Positions 54,755 to 64,000 of a stretch of 64,000 bases of DNA are shown piece by piece. The stretch comes from Paraburkholderia rhizosphaerae (GTDB lineage: Bacteria; Pseudomonadota; Gammaproteobacteria; Burkholderiales; Burkholderiaceae), in assembly GCF_004366595.1 (NCBI RefSeq), contig NZ_SORE01000002.1:310001-374000 (forward strand). The letters run 5' to 3'. The position numbers and the translations under genes were made by a program. How positions within the stretch are numbered: the stretch's first letter is position 1; each line of letters starts with the position of its first letter. A model generated the notes under the pieces. That model worked only from the letters and a program-made list of their open reading frames with translations. It was not told the DNA's origin and did no database searches.

Positions 54755-56050
54755 CTAGCGCACAGCAAGCCGCGCGCGAGCCCATCCCAGCGTTAACAGA
54801 CTGATCGCCGCCCCGAGCATCAAATAAAGGCCCGGCGCGAGATTGCTGCCGGTCGTCGCGATCAGGCTTGCAATAACAAGCGGGGTAAGGCCGCCGAACA
54901 CAGTCGTGCCGATGTTGTAGCCAAGCGCGACGCCCGTCGTGCGCGTGCGCGTCGGAAACAGCTCCGCCATCAGCGCGGGAACCGGCGCGAAATAGGTGAC
55001 CTTCAACAGCGCGATCCATATCACCACCGCGAGCAGCGTCGGCACCGATGGCTGCGCATTCAGAAACATAAACGCCGGGTAGACCGTCACAAGGAACAGC
55101 GTGCCGGCGCCCAGCATGATGCGCGCGCGGCCCATCTTGTCGGACCAATGGCCGACAAACGGCGTCAGTACCATCATGATGCCGCCCGCCGTCAAGGTCG
55201 CAATAAAGCCGGCCGATTCGGCAAGCCCCAGTTGCCGCGATGCATAAGTCGGCAAATACAGCACCATATAGTTGGCGATGGTGGTCAGCACGGTTGAACC
55301 GATCGCCACAAGCACGCGTGCCTTTTGTGTGGCCAGCAATTCGCGCACCGGCGACACGGATTTCTCCGCGCGCTCGAATTCCGGTGTCTCGTCGATGCGG
55401 CTACGGATATACAGTCCTATCGGACCGATCAGCATCCCGAACAGAAAAGGAATACGCCAGCCCCAGGCATTGAGATCGTCGGGCGAAAGCTGGCTGGTTA
55501 GCAGCACGCCGAATCCGGACGCAAGCAGGTTGCTCGCGCCGAGACTCGAGAACTGCCAGCTGGCGATAAACCCTTTGCGCGCCGGCGCGTGTTCGATCAG
55601 AAACGCAGTCGAGCTCCCGAATTCGCCGCCGGCCGAAAAGCCTTGCAGAAGTCGTGAAATGAAAATGCCGATTGGCGCGAGCAGGCCGATTGTCGCGTAC
55701 GGCGGAATCACTGCGACCATGCCGGTGCCGAGCGTCATCAGCGTGATCGACAGCGTCAGCGCTGCCTTGCGCCCCTTGCGATCGCTATAGGAGCCGAGCG
55801 CCAGTGCGCCGATCGGCCGCGCGAGATATGACACAGCAAACGTGCCGAGCGTCAGCAGCAGCGATGCGGTCGCGTCCTGCAGGGGAAAGAATGTTCGCGC
55901 GAGCGTCGTCGCGAAGTAAACGTAGACCAGCAGATCAAAAAACTCGAGCGTGTTGCCGATCGAGGTCGCGACAACCAGACGCGACGCACTGACGCGCGAT
56001 GGGGGCGGCGCGGCGAAGGGATCGGACATCGTGGTGGAGTTGGCGCGCAT
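54755..56050 (-). CDS. MFS transporter (metabolite:H+ symporter type)
   Basis: A 431-residue, 12-helix transporter of the MHS group (ShiA/ProP/KgtP type): ATSIGNTLEFFDLLVYVYFA in helix 1, ARPIGALALGSYSDRKGRKA after helix 2, RLLQGFSAGGEFGSSTAFLI in helix 4, and FPTRTRTTGVALGYNIGTT late. It probably takes up an organic acid or sugar acid. It is divergent from the rhamnose gene cluster. Three starts are possible (56086, 56050, 56029); none has a strong ribosome binding site. Confidence 0.85.
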   Translation of the reverse strand: MRANSTTMSDPFAAPPPSRVSASRLVVATSIGNTLEFFDLLVYVYFATTLARTFFPLQDATASLLLTLGTFAVSYLARPIGALALGSYSDRKGRKAALTLSITLMTLGTGMVAVIPPYATIGLLAPIGIFISRLLQGFSAGGEFGSSTAFLIEHAPARKGFIASWQFSSLGASNLLASGFGVLLTSQLSPDDLNAWGWRIPFLFGMLIGPIGLYIRSRIDETPEFERAEKSVSPVRELLATQKARVLVAIGSTVLTTIANYMVLYLPTYASRQLGLAESAGFIATLTAGGIMMVLTPFVGHWSDKMGRARIMLGAGTLFLVTVYPAFMFLNAQPSVPTLLAVVIWIALLKVTYFAPVPALMAELFPTRTRTTGVALGYNIGTTVFGGLTPLVIASLIATTGSNLAPGLYLMLGAAISLLTLGWARARLAVR

Positions 56051-56231
56051 TGACGGGGGCAGGGTCCAAATATCGTCATTATCCACAAATGCATCCGTAG
56101 GCGGCGCGCTTCGTGAGGCGTCCTCGCGGCGCGGAGCTCAACGATGCCGGTCGTCCGGATGCCGCGCGTGCGCAGCGCGGCGTGGCCCACGTGACGATAC
56201 GCTTTTGCTATCAGCCCATCCAATACGCGGA

Positions 56232-56261
56232 TTGTTCCCGCATCACGTGCCGCTTTATATT
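56232..56261 (+). promoter_or_regulatory. Weak promoter candidate upstream of the 56348 gene
   Basis: TATATT (56256-56261) is a good -10; TTGTTC (56232-56237), 18 bases before it, is a weak -35. It would give a leader of about 80 bases. Confidence 0.3.
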
Positions 56262-56347
56262 GGCCAGAACCGGAACCGGCTATAAGCCGAACAAAATCTG
56301 CCATAACCATAACGGCGCGCAGTGGGTGCGCCGCACAGGAGCGCACG

Positions 56348-57100
56348 ATGAATCAGATCGATCTGGAGGGCCGCGTTGTCGTCATTACCGGCGGCGCGCG
56401 CGGCATCGGCTACGCGGTCGCACAACGCGCACTGCGATCGGGCGCGCAAGTCGCGCTGTGGGACATCGATACCGAGCGGCTCGAGCGCAGCAAGAAAGAG
56501 CTCAGCGCATTGGGCAGCGTTTCGGCGGCCACCGTCGAGCTGACCGACGAAGCGTCGATCGACAAGGCCGTCGCCGCAACGGTCGGCGCGCACCGCGCGA
56601 TTCATGTGCTGATCAATTGCGCGGGCATCACCGGCGGCAACGGCACGACCTGGGAACTGCCGACCGAGGTGTGGCGACGCGTGATCGACGTAAACCTGAT
56701 CGGCCCGTATCTGACGTGCCGCGCGATCGTGCCGCTGATGATCAAGCAGAACTATGGGCGCATCGTCAATATCGCGTCGGTGGCCGGCAAGGAGGGCAAC
56801 CCGAACGCGTCGCACTACAGCGCATCGAAGGCGGCGCTGATCGGCCTGACCAAATCGCTCGGCAAGGAACTCGCGACAAAGAACATCCTCGTCAACGCGG
56901 TGACGCCCGCCGCGGCAAAGACCGAGATCTTCGATTCGATGAAGCAGGAGCATATCGACTACATGCTGTCGAAGATCCCGATGAACCGCTTTTTGCTGCC
57001 CGAAGAAGCCGCGTCGATGATCGTCTGGCTGTCGTCGGAAGACTGCGCGTTCAGCACCGGCGCGGTATTCGATCTGTCCGGCGGACGCGCAACCTACTGA
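56348..57100 (+). CDS. SDR-family dehydrogenase, candidate 2-keto-3-deoxyrhamnonate dehydrogenase
   Basis: A 250-residue short-chain dehydrogenase with [18 protein letters not shown] for NAD(P), [14 protein letters not shown], the catalytic Tyr/Lys in [14 protein letters not shown], and the C-terminal [15 protein letters not shown]. It lies 113 bases before rhamnonate dehydratase. In the oxidative branch of the non-phosphorylative L-rhamnose pathway an SDR oxidises 2-keto-3-deoxy-L-rhamnonate at C4, which fits this position. It could also act on L-fucose or another sugar. Confidence 0.8.
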   Translation: MNQIDLEGRVVVITGGARGIGYAVAQRALRSGAQVALWDIDTERLERSKKELSALGSVSAATVELTDEASIDKAVAATVGAHRAIHVLINCAGITGGNGTTWELPTEVWRRVIDVNLIGPYLTCRAIVPLMIKQNYGRIVNIASVAGKEGNPNASHYSASKAALIGLTKSLGKELATKNILVNAVTPAAAKTEIFDSMKQEHIDYMLSKIPMNRFLLPEEAASMIVWLSSEDCAFSTGAVFDLSGGRATY

Positions 57101-57213
57101 ACGGCACGACCAGTCAAACAAGCGCGCCCGGCCCGCACGGCCGTCCGTGCCAGGCTAGTTGCGCGCACAACCGGACAACCGCTCAACTGCACAACAAAAC
57201 GGAGCCTTTGAAG

Positions 57214-58392
57214 ATGGCGATGCCTACTATCCGGCACGTGCGTGCCTTCGTCGTACGCGGCGGCGGTGCTGATTATCACGATCAGGCCGGCGGTCACTGG
57301 ATCGACGACCACATTGCGACGCCGATGGCGCGCTACCCTGAGTACCGGCAGAGCCGGCAGTCGTTCGGCATCAACGTGCTGGGCACGCTGGTGGTCGAGA
57401 TCGAAGCAAGCGACGGCACGGTCGGCTTCGCGGTGACGACCGGCGGCGAGATCGGCGCGTTTATCGTCGAACGGCATCTCGCGCGTTTTCTCGAGGGCCA
57501 GCTCGTGACCGACATCGAAAAAATGTGGGATCAGATGTATTTTTCGACACTCTACTATGGCCGCAAGGGCGTCGTGCTGAATACGATCTCCGGCGTCGAT
57601 CTCGCGTTGTGGGATTTGCTCGCGAAGGTGCGTAAGGAACCCGTGTACCAACTATTGGGCGGACCCGTGCGCGACGAACTGATGTTCTATGCGACCGGCG
57701 CGCGCCCCGATCTCGCGAAAGGCATGGGCTTTATCGGCGGCAAGCTGCCGCTGCAGCACGGCCCGGCAGAAGGCGAAGCCGGTCTGAAGCAGAATATCGA
57801 GCGGCTTGCCGATATGCGCAGCCGCGTCGGCGACGACTTCTGGCTGATGCTCGACTGCTGGATGAGCCTCGATGTCACGTACGCGACGAAGCTCGCGAAA
57901 GCCGCGCACGAATACGGTCTGAAATGGCTTGAGGAAGCATTGCCGCCCGACGACTACTGGGGTTACGCCGAACTGCGCCGCAACGTTCCACGCGGCATGA
58001 TGGTGTCCACCGGCGAGCACGAGGCGACGCGCTGGGGTTTCCGGATGCTGCTCGAGATGCAATGCTGCGATCTGATCCAGCCGGATGTCGGCTGGTGCGG
58101 CGGCATCACCGAGCTGATCAAGATCTCGGCGCTCGCCGACGCGCATAACGTGATGGTCGTGCCGCATGGGTCATCGGTGTACAGCTATCACTTCGTTGTG
58201 ACACGGCACAACTCACCGTTCTCCGAGTTCCTGATGATGGCGCCGAAGGCCGATCAGGTCGTGCCGATGTTCACGCCGCTGCTGCTCGACGAGCCGGTGC
58301 CCGTCAACGGGCGGTTGAAGGTGCCGGACACACCGGGCTTCGGCGTGCGCCTGAACCCCGAGTGCGCGCTCGTGCGGCCTTATCCTCACTAA
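57214..58392 (+). CDS. rhmD: L-rhamnonate dehydratase (enolase superfamily)
   Basis: A 392-residue enolase-superfamily enzyme of the rhamnonate dehydratase group. It starts [18 protein letters not shown] with the long [15 protein letters not shown] loop seen in RhmD. Metal ligands are the Asp in [11 protein letters not shown], the Glu in [15 protein letters not shown] and the Glu in [13 protein letters not shown]. The general base His is in [14 protein letters not shown]. It converts L-rhamnonate to 2-keto-3-deoxy-L-rhamnonate. The ATG at 57214 has GGAG about 10 bases upstream; the frame is open far upstream but that part is the SDR gene in another frame. Confidence 0.9.
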   Translation: MAMPTIRHVRAFVVRGGGADYHDQAGGHWIDDHIATPMARYPEYRQSRQSFGINVLGTLVVEIEASDGTVGFAVTTGGEIGAFIVERHLARFLEGQLVTDIEKMWDQMYFSTLYYGRKGVVLNTISGVDLALWDLLAKVRKEPVYQLLGGPVRDELMFYATGARPDLAKGMGFIGGKLPLQHGPAEGEAGLKQNIERLADMRSRVGDDFWLMLDCWMSLDVTYATKLAKAAHEYGLKWLEEALPPDDYWGYAELRRNVPRGMMVSTGEHEATRWGFRMLLEMQCCDLIQPDVGWCGGITELIKISALADAHNVMVVPHGSSVYSYHFVVTRHNSPFSEFLMMAPKADQVVPMFTPLLLDEPVPVNGRLKVPDTPGFGVRLNPECALVRPYPH

Positions 58393-58497
58393 ACCGCACG
58401 CACGAACGTCGAGCGATTGAGAACCCCACACAGGCAGCGTGCGCAACGCAGGATGATTGCGCACGCATCGAAGTCGAAAAAAACGAAGGAGGCGGTT

Positions 58498-59280
58498 GTG
58501 CTGCTGAAAGACAAAGCGGTGATCGTGACGGGAGGCTCGCGCGGCATCGGCCGCGCGATTGCCGTTGCATGCGCGAAGGAAGGCGCGGATGTCGCGATCA
58601 ATTACTGGGGCGACAACGACGCGTCGTATGGGCGCCGCTCCGCGGTGCGAGAAGTGACCGACGAAATCGAGGCGCTCGGACGCCGTGTGATTGCAGTCGA
58701 AGGCAACGTCGCCGGGCACGCGACCGGGACGGAGCTGGTGCGTCGCACGGTCGAAGCGTTCGGCAAAGTCGATGTGCTCGCAAGCAATGCGGGCATCTGT
58801 CCGTTCCACGCTTTTCTCGACATGCCGGCCGACGTGCTCGAAACCACCGTCGCAGTGAACCTGAACGGCGCGTTCTATGTGACGCAGGCGGCCGCGCAAC
58901 AGATGAAAAAGCAAGGCACCGGCGGCGCGATCGTGGCGACGAGTTCGATCAGCGCGCTGGTCGGCGGCGGCATGCAGACGCACTACACGCCGACCAAGGC
59001 CGGCGTGCATTCGCTGATGCAATCGTGCGCGATAGCGCTCGGGCCCTACGGCATTCGATGCAACTCGGTGATGCCTGGCACGATCGCCACCGATCTGAAC
59101 GCGGAAGATCTTTCCGATGAAGCGAAGAAAGCGTACTTCGAAAAGCGCATTCCGCTCGGGCGTCTGGGTCGTCCCGACGACGTCGCCGATTGTGTGGTGT
59201 TTCTCGCGTCGGACCGGGCCCGCTATGTGACGGGCGCGGCGTTGCTGGTCGATGGCGGTTTGTTCGTGAATCTGCAATGA
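58498..59280 (+). CDS. L-rhamnose 1-dehydrogenase (SDR family)
   Basis: A 260-residue short-chain dehydrogenase beginning LLKDKAVIVTGGSRGIGRAI, with the loop ADVAINYWGDNDASYGRR typical of NADP-linked L-rhamnose dehydrogenases. It has SNAGICPFHAF, SSISALVGGG with the catalytic Ser, and HYTPTKAGVHSLM with Tyr/Lys. It oxidises L-rhamnose to L-rhamnonolactone. The start is GTG with AAGGAGG 5 bases upstream; the open frame runs about 80 bases further up. It follows the dehydratase by 105 bases. Confidence 0.88.
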   Translation: MLLKDKAVIVTGGSRGIGRAIAVACAKEGADVAINYWGDNDASYGRRSAVREVTDEIEALGRRVIAVEGNVAGHATGTELVRRTVEAFGKVDVLASNAGICPFHAFLDMPADVLETTVAVNLNGAFYVTQAAAQQMKKQGTGGAIVATSSISALVGGGMQTHYTPTKAGVHSLMQSCAIALGPYGIRCNSVMPGTIATDLNAEDLSDEAKKAYFEKRIPLGRLGRPDDVADCVVFLASDRARYVTGAALLVDGGLFVNLQ

Positions 59281-59322
59281 CGGCGGCGCATACCGCGGAC
59301 AACCTGACTGTCAATCAGACGC

Positions 59323-60321
59323 TCAGTGCGAAGGCACAGTCCGCGATGCTGGCGCACGGTCGGCGGCGGCCGGCGTATCGCGTTTTAGCGTAAGCGAATG
59401 TTGACGCAGCAATTCGACGAAACGTTCCGCGGGCTCGGCCAGTGGCTCTTCCTTGCGCGTCAGAATGCCGAAGCCCGCGAGGCTCTTGCCGACTTCGACC
59501 GGCAGCGCAACCAGCAGCTTGCCGCGCACATGGTCGCGCACGACCGATTCCGGCAGCATCGCAATCGCGTCGTAGTTCTCGAGCAACTGCAGCGTCGCGA
59601 AGATCGACGCGCATTCGGTGAGATTCGTGGGCGTCGTGAGTCCCGCGCGCGCGAGTTCTTCTTCAAACAGCACTCGAGCCGGGCTGGTAATCGGCTGCGC
59701 GACCCACGGCCAGTCGATTACTTCCGGCAGCGTGAGGGCCGTGCGCCGTGCGAGCGGATGCACCGCACGCACGACCAGCAACAGCGTCTCGCGCGCAAGC
59801 GGCTCGAAACTGAAATCGTTGTGTTGCAGCGGATGGGTCAGGCGACCGAGCGCAAGGTCGATTTCGCGGCGGTGCAGCAGTTGCACGACCTGGTCGCTGG
59901 TTTCGCCGAGGATGCATACGTTCAGCAGCGGCCGCTCGGTTTTCAGCGTGGCCACCGCCATGGCGAGCAGATCGGGCGCGGCGCCCATGATCGCGCCGAC
60001 CGTCAGCTGCCCATGGCCGCCCTTGCGCTTAACGTCGAGGTCCGCGGCAAAGCGGGTGAGTTCAGCGAGCGCGCGGCGCGCATACGCGAGGGTGACGACG
60101 CCCAGCGGCGTCGGCTGCATGCCACGCGCATTGCGCTCGAACAGCAGAAAGCCGAGTGCCTCTTCAATGTCACCGAGCATGCGGCTCGCGCTCGGTTGCG
60201 CGACATTGATCGCGTCGGCGGCCTGATGAACGTTACGCGCGTCGTCGAGTGCGACGAGCAGCGCAAGATGTTTGAACTTGAGCCGGTTGATCAATGCGAC
60301 GGTGGCGGCGTTCTGGCTCAT
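59323..60321 (-). CDS. LysR-family transcriptional regulator (rhamnose locus)
   Basis: A 332-residue LysR regulator. The HTH is in INRLKFKHLALLVALDDARN, then VHQAADAINVAQPSASRMLG. The C-terminal inducer domain has LTVGAIMGAAPDLLAMAV and EIDLALGRLTHP. I chose MSQNAATVALINRL at 60321; the frame is open much further. It is divergent from the mutarotase operon and convergent with rhamnose dehydrogenase, so it probably activates the rhamnose genes in response to a pathway intermediate. Confidence 0.85.
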   Translation of the reverse strand: MSQNAATVALINRLKFKHLALLVALDDARNVHQAADAINVAQPSASRMLGDIEEALGFLLFERNARGMQPTPLGVVTLAYARRALAELTRFAADLDVKRKGGHGQLTVGAIMGAAPDLLAMAVATLKTERPLLNVCILGETSDQVVQLLHRREIDLALGRLTHPLQHNDFSFEPLARETLLLVVRAVHPLARRTALTLPEVIDWPWVAQPITSPARVLFEEELARAGLTTPTNLTECASIFATLQLLENYDAIAMLPESVVRDHVRGKLLVALPVEVGKSLAGFGILTRKEEPLAEPAERFVELLRQHSLTLKRDTPAAADRAPASRTVPSH

Positions 60322-60366
60322 GGTCTGTGCGATCCGGTTTCGGTATCGCCCCATCCAAACAACGGA

Positions 60367-60396
60367 TTGAGAGGCTATCGACGCCCGAATTATAGT
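60367..60396 (+). promoter_or_regulatory. Candidate promoter of the rhaM operon
   Basis: TTGAGA (60367-60372) and TATAGT (60391-60396), 18 bases apart, each match the consensus at five of six positions. It lies 95 bases before the rhaM start, in the 169-base region shared with the LysR gene. Confidence 0.55.
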
Positions 60397-60490
60397 CGTT
60401 GCATACGCGCGACCGCGAAAGCGCCCGGCAACCGCCGCACACGGCAGGAAAATAGTCCGCCACAAGAGACAGAACGGGAGACAACGCGAC

Positions 60491-60823
60491 ATGGAGACAA
60501 TCGCTTTCCGGATGGTGCTCAACCCCGGCATGCGCGACGAATACGAACGCCGTCACGCGCAAATCTGGCCGGAACTGGTTGATGCATTGCATCATGCCGG
60601 CGTGCGCGACTATTCGATCTTCTACGATGACGCAACGCATCATCTGTTCGCGGTGCTCACGCGTACCGGCGATCACACGATGGACCAGTTGCCGCATCTC
60701 GACGTGATGCGCAAATGGTGGGATTACATGGCGGACATCATGCAAACCGCCGCCGATCACACGCCGTTTCAGCAGCCGCTCGCACGGGTCTTTGAATTGC
60801 CCGCGGCCGGACACCGCGGATGA
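60491..60823 (+). CDS. rhaM: L-rhamnose mutarotase
   Basis: A 110-residue alpha/beta-barrel dimer protein of the RhaM family: METIAFRMVLNPGMRDEYE, then RRHAQIWPELVDALHHAGV with the catalytic His, DYSIFYDDATHHLFAVL, and KWWDYMADIM with the Trp pair that packs on the sugar. It speeds interconversion of alpha- and beta-L-rhamnose so that one anomer can enter the dehydrogenase. It starts the operon rhaM-lactonase-ABC importer. Confidence 0.92.
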   Translation: METIAFRMVLNPGMRDEYERRHAQIWPELVDALHHAGVRDYSIFYDDATHHLFAVLTRTGDHTMDQLPHLDVMRKWWDYMADIMQTAADHTPFQQPLARVFELPAAGHRG

Positions 60824-60867
60824 ACCACCCCTGCGCTGACGACGCTTAACGAACCAAAGGACGCTCC

Positions 60868-61761
60868 ATGCAAGTGGTCGACCCGCACATTCATCTGTGG
60901 GACCTGAAGACACATCACTATCCGTGGCTCGCGAACCCCGGCGTGTCGTTCGTCGGCGACGCGCGCGACCTTAAACACGACTATCTGCTCGCTGATCTGC
61001 TGGCGCACGCGCAGCCGATCGAAGTATTGAAAGTGGTGCATGTCGAAGCGAATCACGATCCGGCGGACCCAGTCGAAGAAACGCGCTGGCTGCAGCAGAT
61101 TGCCGACGATCCATCATCGCGCCGCATGCCGAACGGTATCGTCGCAGGCGTGGATCTGTCGTCGCCCGATGCGCAAAAAATTCTGGAAGGCCATGCAGCG
61201 TTCGCCAACACGCGCGGCGTGCGGCAGATCCTGAATGTTCACGAGAACCGGCTGTACGACTACATCGGCCGCCATCTGATGCGCGACGCGACATGGCGTG
61301 CGAATTTCGTACTGCTGCGCCGTTACGCGATGTCGTTCGATATGCAGTTGTATCCGTCGCAAATGGATGAGGCCGCCGCGCTTGCGCATGACCATGCCGA
61401 CACGCAGTTCATCGTGAACCACACCGGCATGTTCGTCGATCGGGACAGCGTCGCGGGCTATCGTGCGTGGCGTGATGGCATGCGCAAGCTGGCTGGCTGC
61501 GCGAACATCGCGGTGAAGATCAGCGGGCTCGCGATGTTCGATCATCGCTGGACGGTCGAAAGCTTGCGACCGTACGTGCTCGAAACGATCGATACGTTCG
61601 GCGTCGAACGTTCGATGTTCGCCTCGAATTTCCCGGTCGACCGGCAATTCGGTTCGTATGCGGATTTGTGGAATGCGTATGCGGCGATAGTCGGCGGCGC
61701 GAGCGACGCGGAAAAGTCCGCGCTGTTCGTGCGCAATGCGGAGCGGCTCTATCGCATCTGA
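60868..61761 (+). CDS. Amidohydrolase-type sugar lactonase, probable L-rhamnono-lactonase
   Basis: A 297-residue TIM-barrel hydrolase of the amidohydrolase-2 (COG3618) family. It starts with [19 protein letters not shown] (HxH metal site), has [24 protein letters not shown] and the late [14 protein letters not shown] with Asp. Members of this group open L-fucono- or L-rhamnono-lactones. Here it lies 44 bases after rhaM and with rhamnose dehydrogenase nearby, so it probably makes L-rhamnonate from the lactone. No SMP-30-type lactonase is present. Confidence 0.82.
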   Translation: MQVVDPHIHLWDLKTHHYPWLANPGVSFVGDARDLKHDYLLADLLAHAQPIEVLKVVHVEANHDPADPVEETRWLQQIADDPSSRRMPNGIVAGVDLSSPDAQKILEGHAAFANTRGVRQILNVHENRLYDYIGRHLMRDATWRANFVLLRRYAMSFDMQLYPSQMDEAAALAHDHADTQFIVNHTGMFVDRDSVAGYRAWRDGMRKLAGCANIAVKISGLAMFDHRWTVESLRPYVLETIDTFGVERSMFASNFPVDRQFGSYADLWNAYAAIVGGASDAEKSALFVRNAERLYRI

Positions 61762-61840
61762 ACGCGCTTTAAACGGGCGGCTGCAAACGGGCCCGTTACA
61801 ACGCGGCACCCATGATGCCGCTTGCTGGAGGAGACACGCA

Positions 61841-63370
61841 GTGCAGCAACACACCGACGCGGTGCCAAGGCTGGAACTGAAGCATGCGAGCAAGTCGTTC
61901 GGCCGCGTGCGCGCGCTTGCCAATGGAGAACTCGTGTTATGGCCGGGCGAAGTGCATGCGCTGCTCGGCGAGAATGGCGCGGGCAAGTCGACGCTCGTGA
62001 AGATTCTCGCGGGCGTGCATCAGCCCGATGCCGGCGAACTGTCCATCGACGGCACGCCCTGTCGCTTTGCGACGCCAGCCGAAGCGCGCGACGCAGGCCT
62101 TGCTGTCATCTACCAGGAACCGACGCTGTTCTTCGATCTGTCGATTGCGGAGAACATCTATATGGGACGCCAGCCGGTGGACCGCGTCGGCCGCATTCAA
62201 TACGACGCGATGCGCGACGAAGTAGACGGCCTGCTCGCGTCGCTCGGTGTCGATCTGCGCGCGGACCAGTTGGTGCGCGGCCTGTCGATTGCGGACCAGC
62301 AGGTGATCGAAATCGCGAAAGCACTGTCGTTGAACGCGAGCGTGCTGATCATGGACGAGCCGACTGCCGCGTTATCGTTGCCGGAAGTCGAACGGCTCTT
62401 CGCGATCGTGCGCAAGCTGCGCGAACGCGATGTGGCGACCCTGTTCATCACGCACCGGCTCGACGAAGTGTTCGCTTTGACGCAGCACGTGACGATCATG
62501 CGCGACGGCGCGAAGGTGTTCGATGCGCCGACCTCGACGCTGACCACCGAAGCGATCGTCGCGAAGATGGTGGGCCGCGACCTCCAAACGTTCTATCCGA
62601 AAGCGGATGTGACGCCCGGCGCGGTGCGGCTGTCGGTGCGCGGTTTGACACGCATCGGCGTGTTCAAGGACATTTCGTTCGACGTGCGCGCGGGCGAAAT
62701 CGTCGCGCTCGCTGGGCTGGTCGGCGCGGGGCGCAGCGAAATCGCGCGCGCGATTTTCGGCATCGATCCGTACGACGCGGGCGAAGTTCGCATCGGCGAC
62801 AAGCGGCTCGCGCCGGGGCGTCCGGCTGCGGCGGTGCGCGCGGGACTCGCGCTGGTGCCGGAAGATCGTCGCCAGCAGGGACTCGCGCTCGAGCTCAGTA
62901 TCGCGCGCAATGCGTCGATGACGGTGCTAGGGCGCCTCGTCCGGCACGGACTGATTTTCACGCGCAGCGAAACGCAACTGGCCGCGCATTGGGGCGCGCG
63001 GCTTCGTCTCAAGGCGGATGACCCTGGCGCCGCAGCGGGCACGCTGTCCGGCGGCAACCAGCAGAAGGTAGTGCTCGGCAAGTGGCTTGCAACCAACCCG
63101 AACGTGCTGATCATCGATGAACCGACGCGCGGGATCGATGTCGGCGCGAAGGCCGAGGTGTATGGCGCGCTGTCGGAACTGGTGCAAAACGGGATGGCGG
63201 TGCTGATGATTTCGAGCGAACTTCCGGAAGTGCTCGGCATGGCCGACCGCGTGCTGGTAATGCACGAAGGACGCATTAGCGCGGAGATCTCGCGCGCCGA
63301 TGCGAGCGAGGAACGGATCATGAGCGCCGCGCTCGGTCAGAGCGCCGCGCAATGGGGGCATGCCGCATGA
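61841..63370 (+). CDS. Sugar ABC transporter ATP-binding protein (probable rhamnose importer)
   Basis: A 509-residue double-ABC protein: Walker [17 protein letters not shown], Walker [16 protein letters not shown], first-domain signature region [16 protein letters not shown]. The second domain has a degenerate Walker A ([16 protein letters not shown]) and the signature [13 protein letters not shown] with [13 protein letters not shown]. The start is GTG at 61841 with GGAGGAG 7 bases upstream. It overlaps the permease by 4 bases (ATGA). The context (rhaM, lactonase) points to L-rhamnose, as in RhaT of rhizobia. Confidence 0.9.
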   Translation: MQQHTDAVPRLELKHASKSFGRVRALANGELVLWPGEVHALLGENGAGKSTLVKILAGVHQPDAGELSIDGTPCRFATPAEARDAGLAVIYQEPTLFFDLSIAENIYMGRQPVDRVGRIQYDAMRDEVDGLLASLGVDLRADQLVRGLSIADQQVIEIAKALSLNASVLIMDEPTAALSLPEVERLFAIVRKLRERDVATLFITHRLDEVFALTQHVTIMRDGAKVFDAPTSTLTTEAIVAKMVGRDLQTFYPKADVTPGAVRLSVRGLTRIGVFKDISFDVRAGEIVALAGLVGAGRSEIARAIFGIDPYDAGEVRIGDKRLAPGRPAAAVRAGLALVPEDRRQQGLALELSIARNASMTVLGRLVRHGLIFTRSETQLAAHWGARLRLKADDPGAAAGTLSGGNQQKVVLGKWLATNPNVLIIDEPTRGIDVGAKAEVYGALSELVQNGMAVLMISSELPEVLGMADRVLVMHEGRISAEISRADASEERIMSAALGQSAAQWGHAA

Positions 63371-64000
63371 TGCGCCATTCGTCCACCCATGCCGCGCCGG
63401 TGCACGCGCCGGCCGAAAAGCGCGCGGCGCCGCGCGCGGGCGGCCTCGTAGCGGCGATTGCAAAGAGCCGCGAAACGACGCTCTTTATCGTGCTGTTACT
63501 GCTGATCGCGGGCACGGCGCTCGCGCGGCCGCAATTCCTGAATCTGCAAAACCTGCGTGACGTGTTGCTGAACGTGTCGATCATCAGCTTGCTGACTGCG
63601 GGAATGACCGTCGTGATCCTGATGCGCCACATCGACCTGTCGGTGGGCTCGACAGTCGGTGTCAGCGCGTATGCGGTCGGCAGCCTGTACGTCGCGTTCC
63701 CGCATATGCCGGTGCTGGTCGCGCTGGGCGCGGGTCTGGCAATCGGGTTGGTCGCGGGCGGCATCAATGCGCTGCTGGTTGCGGTTGGCCGCGTGCCGTC
63801 GCTGGTTGCCACGTTATCGACGCTCTATATCTTCCGCGGCGCCGACTACGCATGGGTGCATGGCGGACAAATCAATGCGACCAGCCTGCCGGACGCATTC
63901 TCTCGCCTTGCGACCGGCGTCGCGTTCGGCATCCCGACACTTGCGTTGATCGCCGCCGCGGTGCTGATTGCGCTCGGCGCGTATCTGAAGCATTTCCGCG
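63367..64000 (+). CDS. Sugar ABC transporter permease, truncated by window end
   Basis: The frame starts at 63367 (ATG inside the ATPase stop) and is open to the end of the window, so at least 211 residues. After a polar N-terminus of about 40 residues come membrane helices ([17 protein letters not shown], then [20 protein letters not shown] and [20 protein letters not shown]). The LIDLSVG-like mark is [13 protein letters not shown], the CUT2 permease signature. A second permease and the binding protein probably follow beyond the window. Confidence 0.9.
   Translation, partial: MMRHSSTHAAPVHAPAEKRAAPRAGGLVAAIAKSRETTLFIVLLLLIAGTALARPQFLNLQNLRDVLLNVSIISLLTAGMTVVILMRHIDLSVGSTVGVSAYAVGSLYVAFPHMPVLVALGAGLAIGLVAGGINALLVAVGRVPSLVATLSTLYIFRGADYAWVHGGQINATSLPDAFSRLATGVAFGIPTLALIAAAVLIALGAYLKHFR

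Noticed and set aside
56113..57213. Long plus-strand extension upstream of rhamnonate dehydratase
   Set aside because: It is the SDR gene at 56348 read in another frame; the dehydratase has a normal start at 57214 with a ribosome binding site.
1..64000. tRNA, rRNA, CRISPR array, prophage, insertion sequence or integrase
   Set aside because: Looked for repeats, cloverleaf sequences, transposase and integrase motifs, and terminal inverted repeats; none was found.

Overview
The window is GC-rich DNA (AT-rich only in a few intergenic stretches) that reads as a secondary chromosome or megaplasmid of a Burkholderiales bacterium, most likely Paraburkholderia or Caballeronia. This rests on the density of catabolic operons and ABC/MFS transporters, on small families common in that group (BON, DUF4148, DUF1330, DUF2946, DUF6765, dodecin), and on the absence of rRNA, tRNA, ribosomal or replication genes. 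I saw no phage, insertion sequence or CRISPR. The genus is an inference.

Layout. 1-2.9 kb: a GNAT acetyltransferase cut by the window edge, a Tat-exported amidohydrolase, an EAL-domain relic and a small lipoprotein. 2.9-7.5 kb: a metal-uptake locus (DUF2946, TonB-dependent receptor, PepSY membrane protein with a Met/His-rich loop). 7.5-10.8 kb: a gene-poor, lower-GC patch with an unrecognised two-gene module (7805-8942), small lipoproteins and a BON protein. 10.9-15.8 kb: a complete CUT2-type sugar ABC importer. 15.9-16.4 kb: a DUF1330 gene without a normal start codon and a PLP-enzyme relic. 16.5-24.0 kb: putrescine catabolism (puuD-puuA-spuC-puuB, divergent puuC). 24.2-31.1 kb: a TetR regulator divergent from the leucine/isovalerate operon liuA-liuB-liuC-liuD. 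31.1-36.0 kb: a GntR regulator divergent from an enoyl-CoA hydratase-like gene, an MFS transporter and an aldehyde dehydrogenase, closed by a strong terminator. 36-43.2 kb: Cdh, amidase, ferritin-like protein, FMN reductase, dicarboxylate symporter and Asp/Glu racemase. 43.4-54.7 kb: a short-chain fatty-acid transporter and mixed small or single genes. 54.7-64 kb: a non-phosphorylative L-rhamnose locus (MFS, SDR, rhamnonate dehydratase, rhamnose dehydrogenase, LysR, mutarotase, lactonase, ABC importer running off the window).

How it works together. The operons feed central metabolism from polyamines (to GABA/succinate), leucine (to HMG-CoA, then acetoacetate and acetyl-CoA) and L-rhamnose (to pyruvate plus a C3 product), each near its own transporter or regulator. 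The clearest new signals are regulatory. Three related TGAGC-N3-GCTCA sites lie between the TetR gene and liuA, two of them flanking a good promoter. A perfect CTGTATA-N5-TATACAG palindrome lies on the transcription start expected for the GntR-linked operon. Several gene relics (EAL, class III aminotransferase, isopropylmalate/tartrate dehydrogenase N-terminus, cysteine-synthase-like C-terminus) show that this replicon has been eroded repeatedly. I did not find a clearly new multi-gene system; the best candidate for unknown biology is the pair at 7805-8942.
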